A stretch of DNA of 64,000 nt from Saccharum officinarum (lineage: Eukaryota > Streptophyta > Magnoliopsida > Poales > Poaceae). Made by a program: the position numbers and the translations under genes. Positions within the stretch are counted from its first letter, which is position 1. The number at the start of each line of letters is the position of its first letter. The notes below the pieces were generated by a model. That model made no database searches and was not told the DNA's origin. It worked only from the letters and a program-made list of their open reading frames with translations. Location of the stretch: the NCBI GenBank assembly GCA_020631735.1, contig CM036201.1:75096353-75160352 (forward strand), written 5' to 3'. Below are positions 35,680 to 48,085 of the stretch, piece after piece.

Positions 35680-36260
35680 AGCAAAGAGGCAACGGTCCAT
35701 TTTAGTTTTAGCTGCTTACATGTAATTTTATTTTTCTTTTCAAACCTTAAAACCTTCTTATTTTTTTCAAAAAACTCTTTAAATCACTTACCAATACGTT
35801 TTAAAGTTATTTTGAGGCGGTTTTATCCTTTTTTACTTAAAAACATCCGGTAAATAATTCATAAGGTTATTAAACCACGGAAAATGTTTTTATAAGCTTC
35901 TAAAATCCCAAAAAAAATTACTAGTGATACATTAGGATACAGCGAATCCAAATAAAATATTTATGTCTCATGAAAATAAAAATATCTCTAGAACTTTCTA
36001 CAAATTAGATTTATCTCTAAAAAATAGGAAAAATATCTAGAAAACATAGAAAATTCTAAAAGCATTCTATTGATGTTTAAACACGTTTTATAAACTTGTT
36101 TTGACAACAAAAAAATAAGACGCAACCAGACGAATGCATAACATATTAGCATTGTCACCACTCCTGTCCCTTCCTGCTGCGGCGACCTGCCGATGCTGCA
36201 AACCATTCAGCTCGACACCATACCGGGGCTGTATGGCCCTATCCCCTCTTTTAAAATATG
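35680..36260. other. AT-rich intergenic sequence
   Basis: I see no gene; several T- and A-rich stretches and no clear repeat ends. Confidence 0.4.
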
Positions 36261-36263
36261 AAC

Positions 36264-36530
36264 GGGCCCTTGTTTAGTTCCCCCAATTCTCCCCAAATTT
36301 TACTATGCAAAAAGAAGATTTCCTGTCACATCAAAATATCGGCAAATGCATGGAGTACTAAATGTTGATGAAATCAAAAAATAATTGCACAGTTTTGTTG
36401 TACTTTGCGAGATGAACATTTTAAGCCTAGTTAGTCAAAATTTGGATAATTTTTACCAAATACAAACGAAATGCTACAGGAATTCTGATACAGTGTTTTT
36501 CTCCCCAATTAACCGAACTAAACGAGGCCC
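36264..36530. mobile_element. MITE with GGGCCCTTGTTTAGTTCC ends
   Basis: The left end GGGCCCTTGTTTAGTTCC is inverted at the right as GAACTAAACGAGGCCC. About 267 bp, non-coding, typical of a common grass MITE class. Confidence 0.75.
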
Positions 36531-36531
36531 G

Positions 36532-36735
36532 GGAGAGATCCCAGAGGATTATGGCAATGGAGACATTGACACTATCGATCTTTCACGCAACACTGGCAAC
36601 CCATCGTTCTTGTTTGACACTGCCAAGCCGATGACAAAGATCGATACAACGAGCTCTGCGATGAGATACTATGGAGCAGATTCTTATGTAAACAACAAGT
36701 GCCTTTCTTTGTGGCACACCTCTCTACCCCTCTGA
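36532..36735 (+). other. Open segment after the MITE, possible exon fragment
   Basis: An open plus-strand segment reads GEIPEDYGNGDIDTIDLSRN onward and stops at 36735. The composition looks protein-like but I do not recognise it, and I see no start or splice context that makes a gene. Confidence 0.2.
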
Positions 36736-36899
36736 AAGAAACAACAGTCCTAGGGATTAATTTGATTGATGAATAAATAAAACCATAAAAGAATCATGCA
36801 TGTCTGCTTCACCACCAGTGCTCTGAATTTTCTTCCTATGTTTTATGTGAAGCACGCTGTTGTATTTGGTTAATGTAATAATGCAAGATGTTTACAAAA

Positions 36900-37490
36900 A
36901 AAAATGTAATAATGCAAGATAATCTACCTGCTGATTGTGAGACCTGGCCATGACGCTTTGGCAGTGCAGTAGCAGCACAAGTGTAGTGGTTTGGTCTGCA
37001 GCCACTCCACGAATAATTCTGGAGAGACGTTGGTGCGCATGCTCTTGCCACGGCCATCTCCAACGAGCCGACAAGCCTCCTCGCCACCGCCGGGGTCTTG
37101 CCGCTGGCTGGCCGGGCCAACCAAGCAGCAGCGCGCAGGCACCAAGAGAGGGGGCTGTCGCCGGCCGGGTCTAGGCCAGGCGCATGCGCAGCTGGCCGTT
37201 GTCAGGCCGTATCACCATCCTCGGCCGCCGGCTGGCTGGAACTGGCCATCTCTCGCTCTGCTTTGCGTGTACGAAAAAAGGTTGAAAAAAACACATGTTG
37301 CAAGCATATGTTTCAAGTGTTTCAGATGTTTCAGAGGTATGTTGCAAGTGTTTCAGATGAATATTGTAAAAGTAGATCAGGATGTTTCCTATGTTGCAAT
37401 CCCAATGTTTCATTTGTGTTTTCAAACGTGTGCTTATCTAAATGTTGCATATGTTTTCACACATATGTTCCAAGCTGCAAGTTTTTTCTA
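36900..37490. mobile_element. Fragment of the GCAACAT-repeat DNA transposon, opposite orientation
   Basis: 37285-37480 carries the same ATGTTGCAAGTGTTTCAGATG-type repeats as 3670-4095, reverse-complemented. The GC-rich part 36940-37260 fits the GC-rich side of that element and may include captured gene sequence. No transposase. Confidence 0.5.
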
Positions 37491-37499
37491 TGGCTACTA

Positions 37500-38100
37500 C
37501 TACAAGATAGGCTCTGGACATCACAACGGCTCCAACTAAGGGGATGGCCGAATAACTATTTATGTGCCCTCTGTGAGCGCAATCTCGAGACGGCGCTACA
37601 TCTATTTTTTGAATGCCATGTTGCGGGTAAAATCTGGACGTTGGTGGCTTCCTAGAGTGGCTGCCAGGAGCTGAACCCCCGGCAATTGGACACAAACTGT
37701 GCTCTGGAAGAACTTTTTCAACAGCTAGTGCAAGGCGGGAGCAAATTGGCCCACTCCTTGGCGATTTTGACTTTATGGACTCTCTGGAAGACAAGGAATG
37801 GGATCATTTTCAACAACAAGAGGAAGGAGGTGCGGGAGATTTTCTTTGAAATAAAGGATGAATGTCAGCTCTGAGCTTATTCAGGTGCCCATGCTCTGAA
37901 GATCTTATCAGTTGCTCAAATCCCCTCTATGTAGTAGTTCTCTTTTTTCCCCCCCTTTTGTGGTTTAGTTTGTTTTTTTGTCTTCCCGACATAGCTTAGG
38001 CTGCTTGGGGGATTAGCGCCTCTCGCGCATGTAAAACTTTATTTGCTGATCTTCCTTCTTATGATAAATCAAAGCCGGTTACACTGGATCTTTCAAAAAA
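37500..38100 (+). mobile_element. 5'-truncated LINE (L1 type), 3' end
   Basis: Encodes the zinc-binding tail after a plant LINE reverse transcriptase: CALCERNLETALHLFFECHV (CxxC...H...C), then, after a frame break, LAILTLWTLWKTRNGIIFNN. A 3' UTR and a terminal A-run (38092-38101) follow. RT itself is absent. Confidence 0.7.
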
Positions 38101-38165
38101 AATGGTTATCAACTGAAGTCTCGCGGCAAACAAAGTTGAGCAAAAGTTGTAATTGAGGACTCATA

Positions 38166-41100
38166 TCTCTACAACTAAAAAGATCCGAATGTTATCGTCA
38201 CCGCTAAACTATTCGGACCGCTCCTAAACTAATCGCCCCGCTAATCATCGCCCGCCCCTCTCTCTCTGCGGAACAGCCGCCCACCTCCCCGTGCGCTATC
38301 TCTCTCTTTGTGTACCGCGGAACCGCCGTTCCGCCCGAGCACGACGCCCTAGCTCCACATCTCGCCCAGCGTGCGTCGAACAGAAGCAGACGACGGAGGC
38401 AGAGTAGCGACCCAGCGGCAGAGACGGCTCCTCCTCGCCGCCTACCTCGGCGCACAACGTCTCCCCACGATCCTCCCCTTCCGTTGGACACCAACGAGAC
38501 CTCCATTGCCGCCACCGCCGAGCGCCGCTTCTACGGACGCCGACCTCCACCGCCGCGACCTTGGGCGCGACGCCCGCACCCAGGGCGCAGCTCCGGCGAC
38601 TCCGCTGCCGCCGCCGCCACCTCGTCCGGCACCGGCGCCCCCTCCCACGATGCATCCCCCGACCTCCTCTCCGGCGCCCTCCCCGACCCAGAAGGCCGCC
38701 CCGATCCCGGCCACGACGCTCAAGGCCACAACATCTGCTGACGAGAGATAATCAGGCCGCCTACAATGACGATCTCCTCAACGCAGAGTCCGTTGAGGTG
38801 TGTTGCTTGTGCTCCAAAATGCTTCCTCCAGCGTCACCTTGGTAGGCACGCTGCGGGGCACAGGGTCGCTCCACTTGCCCTCCCGCTGGTAGCCTGGTCG
38901 TGTACGCTGCGCTGCCCGTCGAGATCCGGGACGAGAAGCAGCGACAGCAGGCATCCCGCTCCTCTGTCCCTTCTGGATTCCTGCTGCCTAGTCGGCCAAG
39001 GCGGCGCTTTTCTCCGCGCTCGTCTCCGTCCGGTGCTACAGGCGCGGATGCCGGCGTACGCCGTGCCCGTGCGACGGCAAGCAGGTATACCTCATGCTGG
39101 AGCCCGTACTCGCGCCGTCGCGGAGCTGGAGCCGTAGTTCGACCGGCCGTCAGCGTGCTGGCCGTCGTTAATCTAGGTAAGTGCTGCAATGGACTTACCA
39201 CAAACATATCTTGAGTTATTTTCCTAAAAAATTGCCCACACACCTTCTTTCCGTTGAAGGCTTTCGATATGTAACAATTTCAATGACATATAGATGCTCA
39301 TGTGTGATTTGTCAGACTATGGTTGTTTGTTAGAGTTAAGAAAATTCATATGTGCATCATCTATAGAGATTTCAGAGGTGTAGTCACCATCACCATCAGA
39401 TATTCATGATTGGCATCTAAATTAATAGGATGAGGAGTCCGTCTATTGAAAACAATGGGCAGTAAATTTTCGTTTAGAATCGATACTTGTTAATCTAATT
39501 CTGATTCAATGGAGTCCTTTGCAGGTGGCAAATAAAAGGTGTGATCCCCACTTCATTTTGTAACCTCCAATATTTTTGAGCTACTCAGTCTCGGTGGTCT
39601 TTATTTTTTCGTAAGTATTTTTCTTTGAAGGTTGGCTGACTTGTTGATGAACTTCTCTGCACCTGCCCTTGCTGACATTCATGTGACCCATGCCAAACAT
39701 CAGGCTAGCCAAATACGCAAAGGTCAACCTTTGAACTTTGATAACAAGTGTCTGGACTTTATGCCTCAACATTGTGCTGACATTTGCCAAAAAAAAATAA
39801 AAAATAAAAAATAAAAAACAAAGTGGTTGGACAACAACTCTGCGGAAGGCTCTACAGATGCTACACATGCACTACAGTTGGGACTTACAGTTCAGCTTCT
39901 GGAGAACACAGCTGCAGTTCGTCTAGTCTGAATATCTGACAAAGAAATACAACTAATCGTTTTCTACAAACTCATTTTTTGCTGCCGCTGCAAAGTGTTT
40001 GGATGTTATTGTCTGTGAGATCGAAGAGATGTGGCTTGCGGTTGCACTGGTGCAGTACTTTGAATCTGACTGAAACCAGCAAATTGTTGTCTGCTTATTA
40101 ACATACTCAATAGTTTAGTTCAAATTGTGTGCTTTAACGTGTCCTTTTTCCAAAAATCTTTCCTAGCACTTGAATTATCAGCCTTCCAAAAATATAAAGA
40201 TTGATCTATTTTTCTTTTTTCTGCTTCTTTGATCTCTTTGCTAAAGTTCCTGCATATCTCTATTCCAAGCCGACTGGAACTACAGTAGCAGGCCCAAGCA
40301 TCGATGAGAGTTGTGCAGTAGCAAGCCCAACACACCTCATCTCAAGCTCCCCGTACCTTGATCTTCACGCAGGTTCATTTACTTTCTACACAAACCAAAG
40401 TCATGTTCCTATTCCTGGAGGTCTTGCAAAAATTTACATGCTATAGGCTCAATCGGTTCATTCTAACTCTAAATAACTCTATGTTTGTTTGTGGGATAGA
40501 AAGGGTGATCTACTCAACCCGACAAAGTGACAATAGTGACACCTTGCCATACCACTAAAAGAGTGGTCTTGCATAAATAAATTTTAAACAATCAAACAAT
40601 ACAAATTGTAGCCACGTGTATTTTCAGAATGCTTGTTGACAATGTGTGCTGGCAGCTGGCATCGCTGTCAAATAGTTTGCACACCAGAACTAATATTCCA
40701 TGATTATTTTGGTAATGCTCAAATAGTCAAATCACATACCATTCAGCTGAAAAGAAGTCCTACTTCACGTAACCAACCAACCACCCTCACCTTTTCTTTT
40801 TACAATATTTTAACTAATGGAAATAAGCAATATAAGCCAATGGTCTTACCAAGCCTGAATTTGCTAGGCTAAGAAAGGAATACTTGGCATACCAGATTCT
40901 TATACGAGCTAATGATGAGTTACCATTTTGTTTGTTCATTATCCGAATCGTAGTTCAAAAGGTATTCCAAAATGCTCTATGTCCAGTGGTACTTGAATGA
41001 ACAGGTATGCATGTCTTCTTCACTACCGATATTGGTCCGGTTCGGCTAGGCTGATAAACCGGCTGAAAAACACTGTTGGTTGATTTGTTGCGAGAGAAAA

Positions 41101-42222
41101 ATATTGTTCCAGCTGAAAAAACAAGCTGAAAAAGACGGATTATAAGCCGGATGAACATGCTCATTCTCTATTTTCATACACAGTAATGGTTTCTTTTTAG
41201 TTGTATGTATGAGAAGCATTGTCTCATACACTTCTAAAAATGTTTCTCCTCTTGATCAGTCCAGAAAAGCTCCCTGGATTGTTGATAAATAACAAAGTCT
41301 TGATCAGTAATGTGCAGGTTCATTTTGAGGTATTAGTTTAAATTCTTATTTTGTTTATAGGAAAATAACAGGGCCACAGGCTACAGCTTACATGCAAGGA
41401 ATAGTCAAAGATATGTTGGTGGCATCCATCTTGGCGTGAGGCACGACAGGTGTCTGATCCAGTTTGGTCCATGCCATTAATCGAAAAACAGTTTTCGAGT
41501 CGCATGAGGTATTGAGGTTTGTGTCCATGAGCTCCAAAATGTATCTTAGTTGTGCTACTACAGCGATGGCGTCGAATGCTAGGCATTGGTACTTCACCAA
41601 AACATTGTTGTCTGTGATTTTTGGCACAAAGTCTGGGCCCTGAGCTGCAAATATGTTCACTTTTTATCGATCGAGTTGTTTTAATGAATATATCCATCTT
41701 ATGAAGCAAACTAGCATGGCGGCCTGTACAACTTTAGTCATTATTTATTTTGTGTACTTGAGAATTGTTCTTCACTAATTACTTGGAGTTAGAATTTTTT
41801 CATATCATGTGAGGCTTAGCCATCCCTTTGTCACTTATGAATATATGTTGTATATAGCTGTAGTTCTAGACTAGAACATTAGTTTATTGTGATATTTCAT
41901 GTTATTCTTTGTTGTATTATATCTCCATTTTTTTAAGGCACATACACGTTGGACTTATGTGCCGGCAGGGTCAGGCCGTGCATGGATTTTGTATTCTGTG
42001 TTACCACTTAATCAGGTATGTCTCTATTGGATCAATTCAACAGTTCTATGCATTTCATCTGGTGTTTGTTTTCTATGAAAATGATTCTTTGATTCGCCAC
42101 AAAGTTACGTCACCTTTTAATTCACAGGAATATCAGATGTGATTCTAGAAATGTTGGGCAAGATCATTTTCCAAACAATTAAACTATTATTATGCCGTAG
42201 CAACGCACGGGCATTTCACCTG
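38166..42222 (+). mobile_element. Helitron-like element H1
   Basis: Starts A|TCTCTACAACTAAAA and ends with the stem-loop TGCCGTAGCAACGCACGGGC followed by TTTCACCTG, close to the grass Helitron 3' end (hairpin then CTAG). It holds a GC-rich block (38230-39175) ending at a strong donor (AG|GTAAGTGC at 39177), other exon-like scraps, and a minus-strand open segment at 41660-41388 (KYQCLAFDAIAVVAQLRYIL). I recognise no host gene in them and no RepHel protein. Non-autonomous. Confidence 0.55.
41034..41157. mobile_element. MITE inside H1
   Basis: Has GGTTGATTTGTTGCGAGAGA and GACGGATTATAAGCCGGAT, matching the MITE at 4754-4880. Confidence 0.65.
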
Positions 42223-44960
42223 TCTCTACAACTAAAACATTTGTAAGGGAATTGTTCACCAGCGTGCGATCGCTCGCCCGCTCGCATGCCTGCCCGACAT
42301 CGCATGCACGCTCGCTCCCTCGCATGCCCGGCGCTTCCCTCGACGCTCGCTCGCTCGCTCGCAGGCCCGTCAGGCGCCAATCACGCTCGCTCCAAATCAA
42401 GCTTCCTCCAATCACGCTCCCTCCGAATTCAATAAATCACGCTCCTTCCAAATCGCGAGATCTCCTCCTTGCAGTCACCTAGGTCTCTGCCGCTGCCGCC
42501 ATCGCAGTCGTCGCCTGCTCTTTGACAACCACAACCTCGGGCGATAGCCTACAGTGTGTGCCCTGGCCTGCTGCGTCGCGGCTGCCCGCATGCCGCCGCC
42601 GCTACCCCACGCCCAGGCCTCCGCCGCCGCCGTCGCCGCCAGCCAGGCGCTCGTCGACGAAGCAGGACGCCATGACGCCACCCTGCAGACGCCACCGGTC
42701 CGCCCCTGCTCCCTCACGCTAGGCACTGAGGGTCTCTGCCGCCGCATGCCATGCACTCGGTCCTACGTCAGATCTTCGTCGCACACCCAGCAGGTATCTC
42801 CACCCCTTCTCTTTCCTTTACTTCTCTTTTGGATGGATCTTGTTGAAAAGCACTAACTAGTTTCAGTTTGACTTGCCTGTGACAAATTTTGAAAAACTGG
42901 ATGTGCAGCCGGTGTCCTGCATCATTTCTGAAAGTGCGGCATAATGGGATGCCTATTTCAGTTCTGTGCTGTAACAACAGCTTCCCTGTCTTGTCTGAAT
43001 GTCTGCTTTAGTTTTTAAGTCCTGTCTAACGTTTCAGTTCAGAGCATGAGCAGCCCATGATTAGTTCATCAATGGCTTTTTTATTTGACCAAGTTTTTAT
43101 TGTCTTCAGCTGATCATAAATCTTTATGGAATAGGAGTAATGGTAGTCAGTAGTCTACATTTGCCATTGAAATCTGAGGTGGTAGTCAGTTTATTCAAAC
43201 TGAATTCAATGACCTTCCTGAAAATCTTCATGCCCTGCTATTGAATACTACTGCTGCAGTTTTCAATGCAGTGCCCAAATATCTTCATTGGGTGCGAGGA
43301 AATATTCTCCAATTTAATGTTTTTGGTGTTACTTTCAAACCGGCATATATGGTGAAAATCCCTTTTTTCGTTGCTTTCTATCATATCCTATTGCTATGCT
43401 ATGCTGCATGTGAGTAGGACGTTAACATGCTACATTTGTCCATTAACTATTTTTTTGGACATATATAGATCATGCTTGCACATTTAAATTACAGTTTATG
43501 AATTTATACATGTCTTCAGTTGGCGTACATGAACAGAAGAACATCGGCTACTTAAAAGCATATCAGAGAAAGCATGATCAACCATCAGCTACTTAAAAGC
43601 ATATCAGAGAAATGTTGCAACTCATAAAATGTGATTAAAAATGTTGCCCCTTTAAAAACCATGATCAGTGCTACGTACTATCTAATACAGTGGCACAAAC
43701 AGTAACAGTTCATGGTTTTTTTTGCTATAAAAAAACTGATTTCAAGTGCACAAGCAGTGCCGGTCTGAAGTGGCTGTGCTGCAGAGTGTACGAAAATATA
43801 TTGAATGGGTAGTTGTGCTTCTTCATGACTAGCTCTTCAGTCATAAATATCGAAAAATGCATAAACTAGAAAAGTTTCTCTTGATGCCCAAATATAAATA
43901 TTTGAATCATGTTAATTAACTTGATAGAAATTGGCTACAATTTACAAGTTATACATTTCTGCAGTCCGAAAATTTTAATGGTTCATTGCCCTTGATATAT
44001 CAGGCAGTTTTGTAGGTCTATTTGTTACTCTGACAACTTTGTTCTTTGCTTGTTCTTTATACAAAACCATTGGAAGTGTGGGAAGGGCCTTCTTCTGTCA
44101 ACTTTATACGGCAGTAAATATGCAAGATGATTGCTTTAATGATAAGTCACTAGCAGCGAGTTATGTCCAAATGTTTCTGCAAATGGTTTAACTTATGTGT
44201 AGCTAGAGAATAGTTGTTCCTGCAAATAGTTAGTATATAGAGTCAGGTTTGCTAGCCCAAACTTGCTGCATAATTAGTGCCGAAAATAATTCTATGCTTT
44301 CGACTGAAATGATGCTATTTTTGATCCAGGTATTTGGGAAGGAATGCACACGGTCTACTACTTTGATGGCAAAACATATGAATGGAATGGACTTGTGCCA
44401 CCAGCAAAGCATCAGGGATAAGGTATGTTCACTGACAATACATAAGTAGACGCATCTTCTCCATTTTGTAGCCGGTTACTCTTGTCATAAATTAGAATGC
44501 ATCATATTAAACTTCCAATGCTGAAATGTTTACTCATGTTCTGCATCTGGTCAAAATTACGTGGAGATCTGTTGCTTTTATTAATGATATGTTACAAGTA
44601 GATGATTAATGATATCAATTATCCATGGGACCTGTTATTGCCCTTGTACTAGAGCTAGATGTGGATGTTCTGTTAAAAAAACTATCTCCAAAGCAATGGG
44701 CTAACTATTTCTTGGTGATTAAACACACTTTTTTTGGTACTTTATAATTCACAATATATCCATTTGATAATATAGTTATAATTCACAATATGGTATTGTT
44801 TTTCTTCTCTATACATAGGCTCTACAATGACGGGTGGTAATGGTCGGGGCAGCCAATGCTGGTGCGTGATACGGCGCCGCTATAGCTGGAGCTCCTCTTG
44901 TGGACTGGTTTTGTGCCACGCTCGCGCCTTGGACTGAGGAGAGACCCCTCAAGACACTCC

Positions 44961-45062
44961 GCCTATGGCTCCTTGGGGTACGTCGTGCGATGCCTGTTGC
45001 AAATCGTACTTGTAGTAGACAGGTCTTGGCAGAAGGATGACGTACCCCAAGGAGCCATAGGC
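44961..45062. other. 24-bp perfect foldback in H2
   Basis: 44961-44984 is the exact reverse complement of 45039-45062 (arm starts GCCTATGGCTCCTTGG). The loop is 54 nt. Size and stem are in the range of a small-RNA precursor hairpin, but expression and conservation are unknown. Confidence 0.7.
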
Positions 45063-45958
45063 ATCCATGTTATGAATAGCTGACGTTGACTGTATGTAGG
45101 ATAGTTACCTGCAGTTGCCTGTATGTAGGTTATGGCATGTTCCAGCCGTGTATCAAGGTGCACTGAGCCTCTCTTAATGCAAATTTGTTAGATCGGGAGA
45201 TTAACTTTCTTTGACAGAATGCCATGTCCAGCAGCAGTTCAGACATGTGTGTATAATGTTTGTTTTCTGAATTTTATCCGATCTTTTTCTAACTTGTTGG
45301 AGGCTTGGAGCTAAGATCTAACTTGTTGGAGTCTTGGAGCTATGACCTTGCAGGTGTAATTTTTTTATTGCATATGAAAACATGGTATACGTAATTTTCT
45401 ATTTGATGGTACATGTGAGCCCATGGATTCAGCTAATTCAACATATAATTGATTGGCTTGTGAGTTCAATAAGACCACCAAGATATCGTTCAGGTACAGC
45501 TGCACATATTGGATAAATTTAAAACAGTGCAAGATAGATTTTAAATTTCCTTTAGCACTGTTTAATCTATATTTTAGTTTATGTTTTCTTTGTTGAAGTT
45601 GCAAATCTCAGTGCATTCAAGGTTTGGCATACACTTTTACTCAATGACATTTGATTCACCAGGGAGCATGTTGAAGCTAAAAAAATATGGTTATGCTATT
45701 TTGTACTTTGTTGACAGCCTAATATGTGTAACTTAATGGAAATTTGTTTAGGCCCGGCAGTTAAATAGGGATGTTTTTGAACTATTTGGGTTGAATAGCT
45801 GACCTTGCTGTAAAAGAAGGTCCATATGAAACATGCTGAGAGCCTATCATGTTCGGCTCTCTCCTTGAATGACTATAATCTTTTATCTTTGTTGTAAAAA
45901 AAAATTTATCTTTGTACTTTCATGATCATGTTTGCTCTCAAATTCACAAGCGCAGATA

Positions 45959-46105
45959 CTCCTTCCATTCCAAATTATAAGATGTTTTGACTTTTCTAGA
46001 TAAGTTGATTTTACTATGTATCTAGACATAGTGTATATCTAAATTTATAGCAAAAATTATGTACCTAAAAAAGTCAAAACATCTTATAATTTGGAATGGA
46101 GGGAG
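45959..46105. mobile_element. Stowaway-type MITE
   Basis: Ends CTCCTTCCATTCCAAATTAT and its inverse ATAATTTGGAATGGAGGGAG, flanked by TA on both sides. 147 bp, non-coding, Tc1/mariner-related. Confidence 0.85.
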
Positions 46106-46254
46106 TAGGTGCTTTGTTCAAAAGGAGCATCATCAACTCAAATGAATTGTGTTATTTTACGGCAGCAATGAACTGTGTTTGGTTGGGTTGATTCTTCCCA
46201 TTTGTCATGCACATATCATTTTTATCCCGTTGCAGCGCATGGGCACTCACCTAG

Positions 46255-46820
46255 TCCCAACTAATAAACCCAAGTTATTCATGTGTTGTAGGTCATTTGT
46301 GTTCTTTTACGGTACAAAATACTAAGCTATACTAGTGTTCGAAAAGGACCGGTATAAAAACATCCGACGGTCAAGATTAATTGTATACTACTGAAACTTT
46401 CACATGTGGTATGGGTAGTATACACGGGTAGTATAGATAGTATAAGGGTATCATGGTAAAAGAACACAAATGGCATCACTATAATTTTATTTTTGACACT
46501 AGCATAAAGTTTAAAAGACCATTCCATTTTTTAATTAAGGAAAATCATCCGGCCTCGGTCATCCACGAGTGAATGCCTATAGCCAAAGACCATTCCATTT
46601 GAAATATCAGTTTTTACAATGTAATAATTACTAAATTATCCATAATAATAAACAGTTAGATCTTATATATAATATATATCACTAAGTAGTAGTATTGTGT
46701 ACCGTAAAAATTTACTAGTATTGTGTACCGTAAAAAAGCTCAAGGAAAATACACTAAGAGGGAGTAAATAACAAAAGCTATGCTAGGCTGGTAGCAACTA
46801 TATTGCATCACAAAGCTCAC
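46255..46820. other. Intergenic stretch with a short duplication
   Basis: AT-rich. TAGTATTGTGTACCGTAAAA occurs at about 46690 and 46719. Starts TCCCAACTAATAAAC just after the H2 end, which resembles another Helitron start. No gene seen. Confidence 0.35.
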
Positions 46821-46911
46821 ATTTTAGTGACCCCTGATCCTGAGCAGGTGATGCCCTTCCATGACTGGCCACAAGGATCACCACCATTTGCCTGCCAACC
46901 ATTGAGCTGCC
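46821..46911 (-). pseudogene. Single exon of a STRUBBELIG-family LRR receptor kinase
   Basis: 91 nt between an AG acceptor and a GTGAGC donor. It encodes [20 protein letters not shown] then TCSGSGVTK, the N-terminal cap before the LRRs of STRUBBELIG-receptor (SRF) proteins. No neighbouring SRF exon is seen within several kb on either side, so it looks like a captured or orphan exon. Confidence 0.65.
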
Positions 46912-47089
46912 CTGGAGAATTCAGACTAGTAAAGAGTGTACTGAGGACATTAACTGAATGCAAGAGAGACATGAATTAGAGCAGCAGATAGGACACGTCG
47001 TTAAATATCTCAGTTCATATACAAACAAATTAGTAAGAATATGCATAGATTCAAGTTAACATAGCATGCATGACTTCTAATCGGGAAAT

Positions 47090-48085
47090 ATCACCACGGT
47101 TGATAAGGAAAAAAGATCTGCTCAGAGAAACCAATAGGGCAATTTTCATGCTTTTGAGTGGTGGGATGCTCATAAGAAGTTATATCCTGAAGACTTAGAG
47201 ATCACATGGAACATATTTAAGGAAGCTTTTTACAAAAAATATTTCCCAGAGAGTATGAAGCGAATGAAAGAAAAAGAATTTTTAGAGCTGAACCAAGGAA
47301 ATAAATCTGTCTCAGAGTATGAGATTGAATTTTCATGGCTGGCTCGTTTTGCTCCAGAATTTGTTAGAACTGACAGTTCAAGGGCTCGACGCTTTGAGAG
47401 TGGGTTTCGCCAACCACTTAAACGGAGGGTGTGGAAGCATTTGAACTTGACACATTCAGAGAAGAAAGGAAAGAATTGGGACAGCCAATTAAGAAAACCT
47501 AAATATGGAAACATGTCCTACCAAGGGGAATTCAGAAAGGAAGATAATGGTGAACAGTATAGAACTGAATCCTCTAGAGCCCAACCAAGAAACTGTCCAA
47601 TATGTAGGAGAAATCACCATCCAAATACCGTTGGGGTAGGTGTTATGAGTGTGGTCAAGCAGGGAATGAGTGTCCAAAATTTCAGCCAACTAATAAAGAA
47701 GTGGGGCAAGGAAATCAAAAGGCCATGCCTCTGCCTCCACCTACACAACCCCTGTACTTGCCAGGACCTCCTCAAGCCAATAACCACCCTACATTAACTC
47801 GAGTTCCCAATTCAAACAACAGTAACAATAATGGAGGGCAGCTGAATCACAAGGGAAAGTTTCCGGCTGGAAACCGAGCTAGAGTGTTCATCAATATGAC
47901 AAAGAAGAATGCAGAGGAATCCAACAATGTGGAGTCAGGTAACTTATTAACGATTGGCCATCCTAGCCTAGTACTATTTGATTCAGGAGCTACCCATTGT
48001 TTCGTATCAAATAAATTTGTGAAGAAGTACTCAATAAACAGCCAATCATTAAAAGAACAAATTTATGTACACCCTTGGATAATCG
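47090..48085 (+). pseudogene. Ty3/gypsy gag-protease fragment
   Basis: Plus-strand gag core (SMKRMKEKEFLELNQGNKSV, RFAPEFVRTDSSRARRFESG) in one frame from 47255. A frame change before the knuckle region follows, then a protease motif SLVLFDSGATHCFVSNKF near 47970-48025. The retroviral sequence stops about 48085 and the open frame runs on to 48411 into unrelated Pro/Arg-rich sequence. No LTR, RT or integrase nearby: an isolated fragment from a different lineage than the element at 7.9-18.3 kb. Confidence 0.75.

Larger units (their letters stand above)
42223..46254 (+). mobile_element. Helitron-like element H2, head to tail with H1
   Basis: Begins TCTCTACAACTAAAAC directly after the H1 end. 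It finishes with a GC hairpin (CCCGTTGCAGCGCATGGG) followed by CACTCACCTAG|T. Contents: a GC-rich 5' block with CGCT repeats (42340-42362), exon-like scraps such as [20 protein letters not shown] at about 44335-44395 between an AG and a GT, a perfect foldback at 44961-45062 and a Stowaway MITE. No replication protein. Confidence 0.55.

Noticed and set aside
35258..35680. A 140-codon protein with two internal repeats
   Set aside because: The repeat reflects the DNA tandem duplication; a GC-rich frame without domain, on the strand opposite the likely gene leader.
38310..39175. Coding gene in the GC-rich block of Helitron H1
   Set aside because: Several competing frames, no recognised domain. 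The donor-like GTAAGT at 39177 hints at a captured exon but does not establish a gene.
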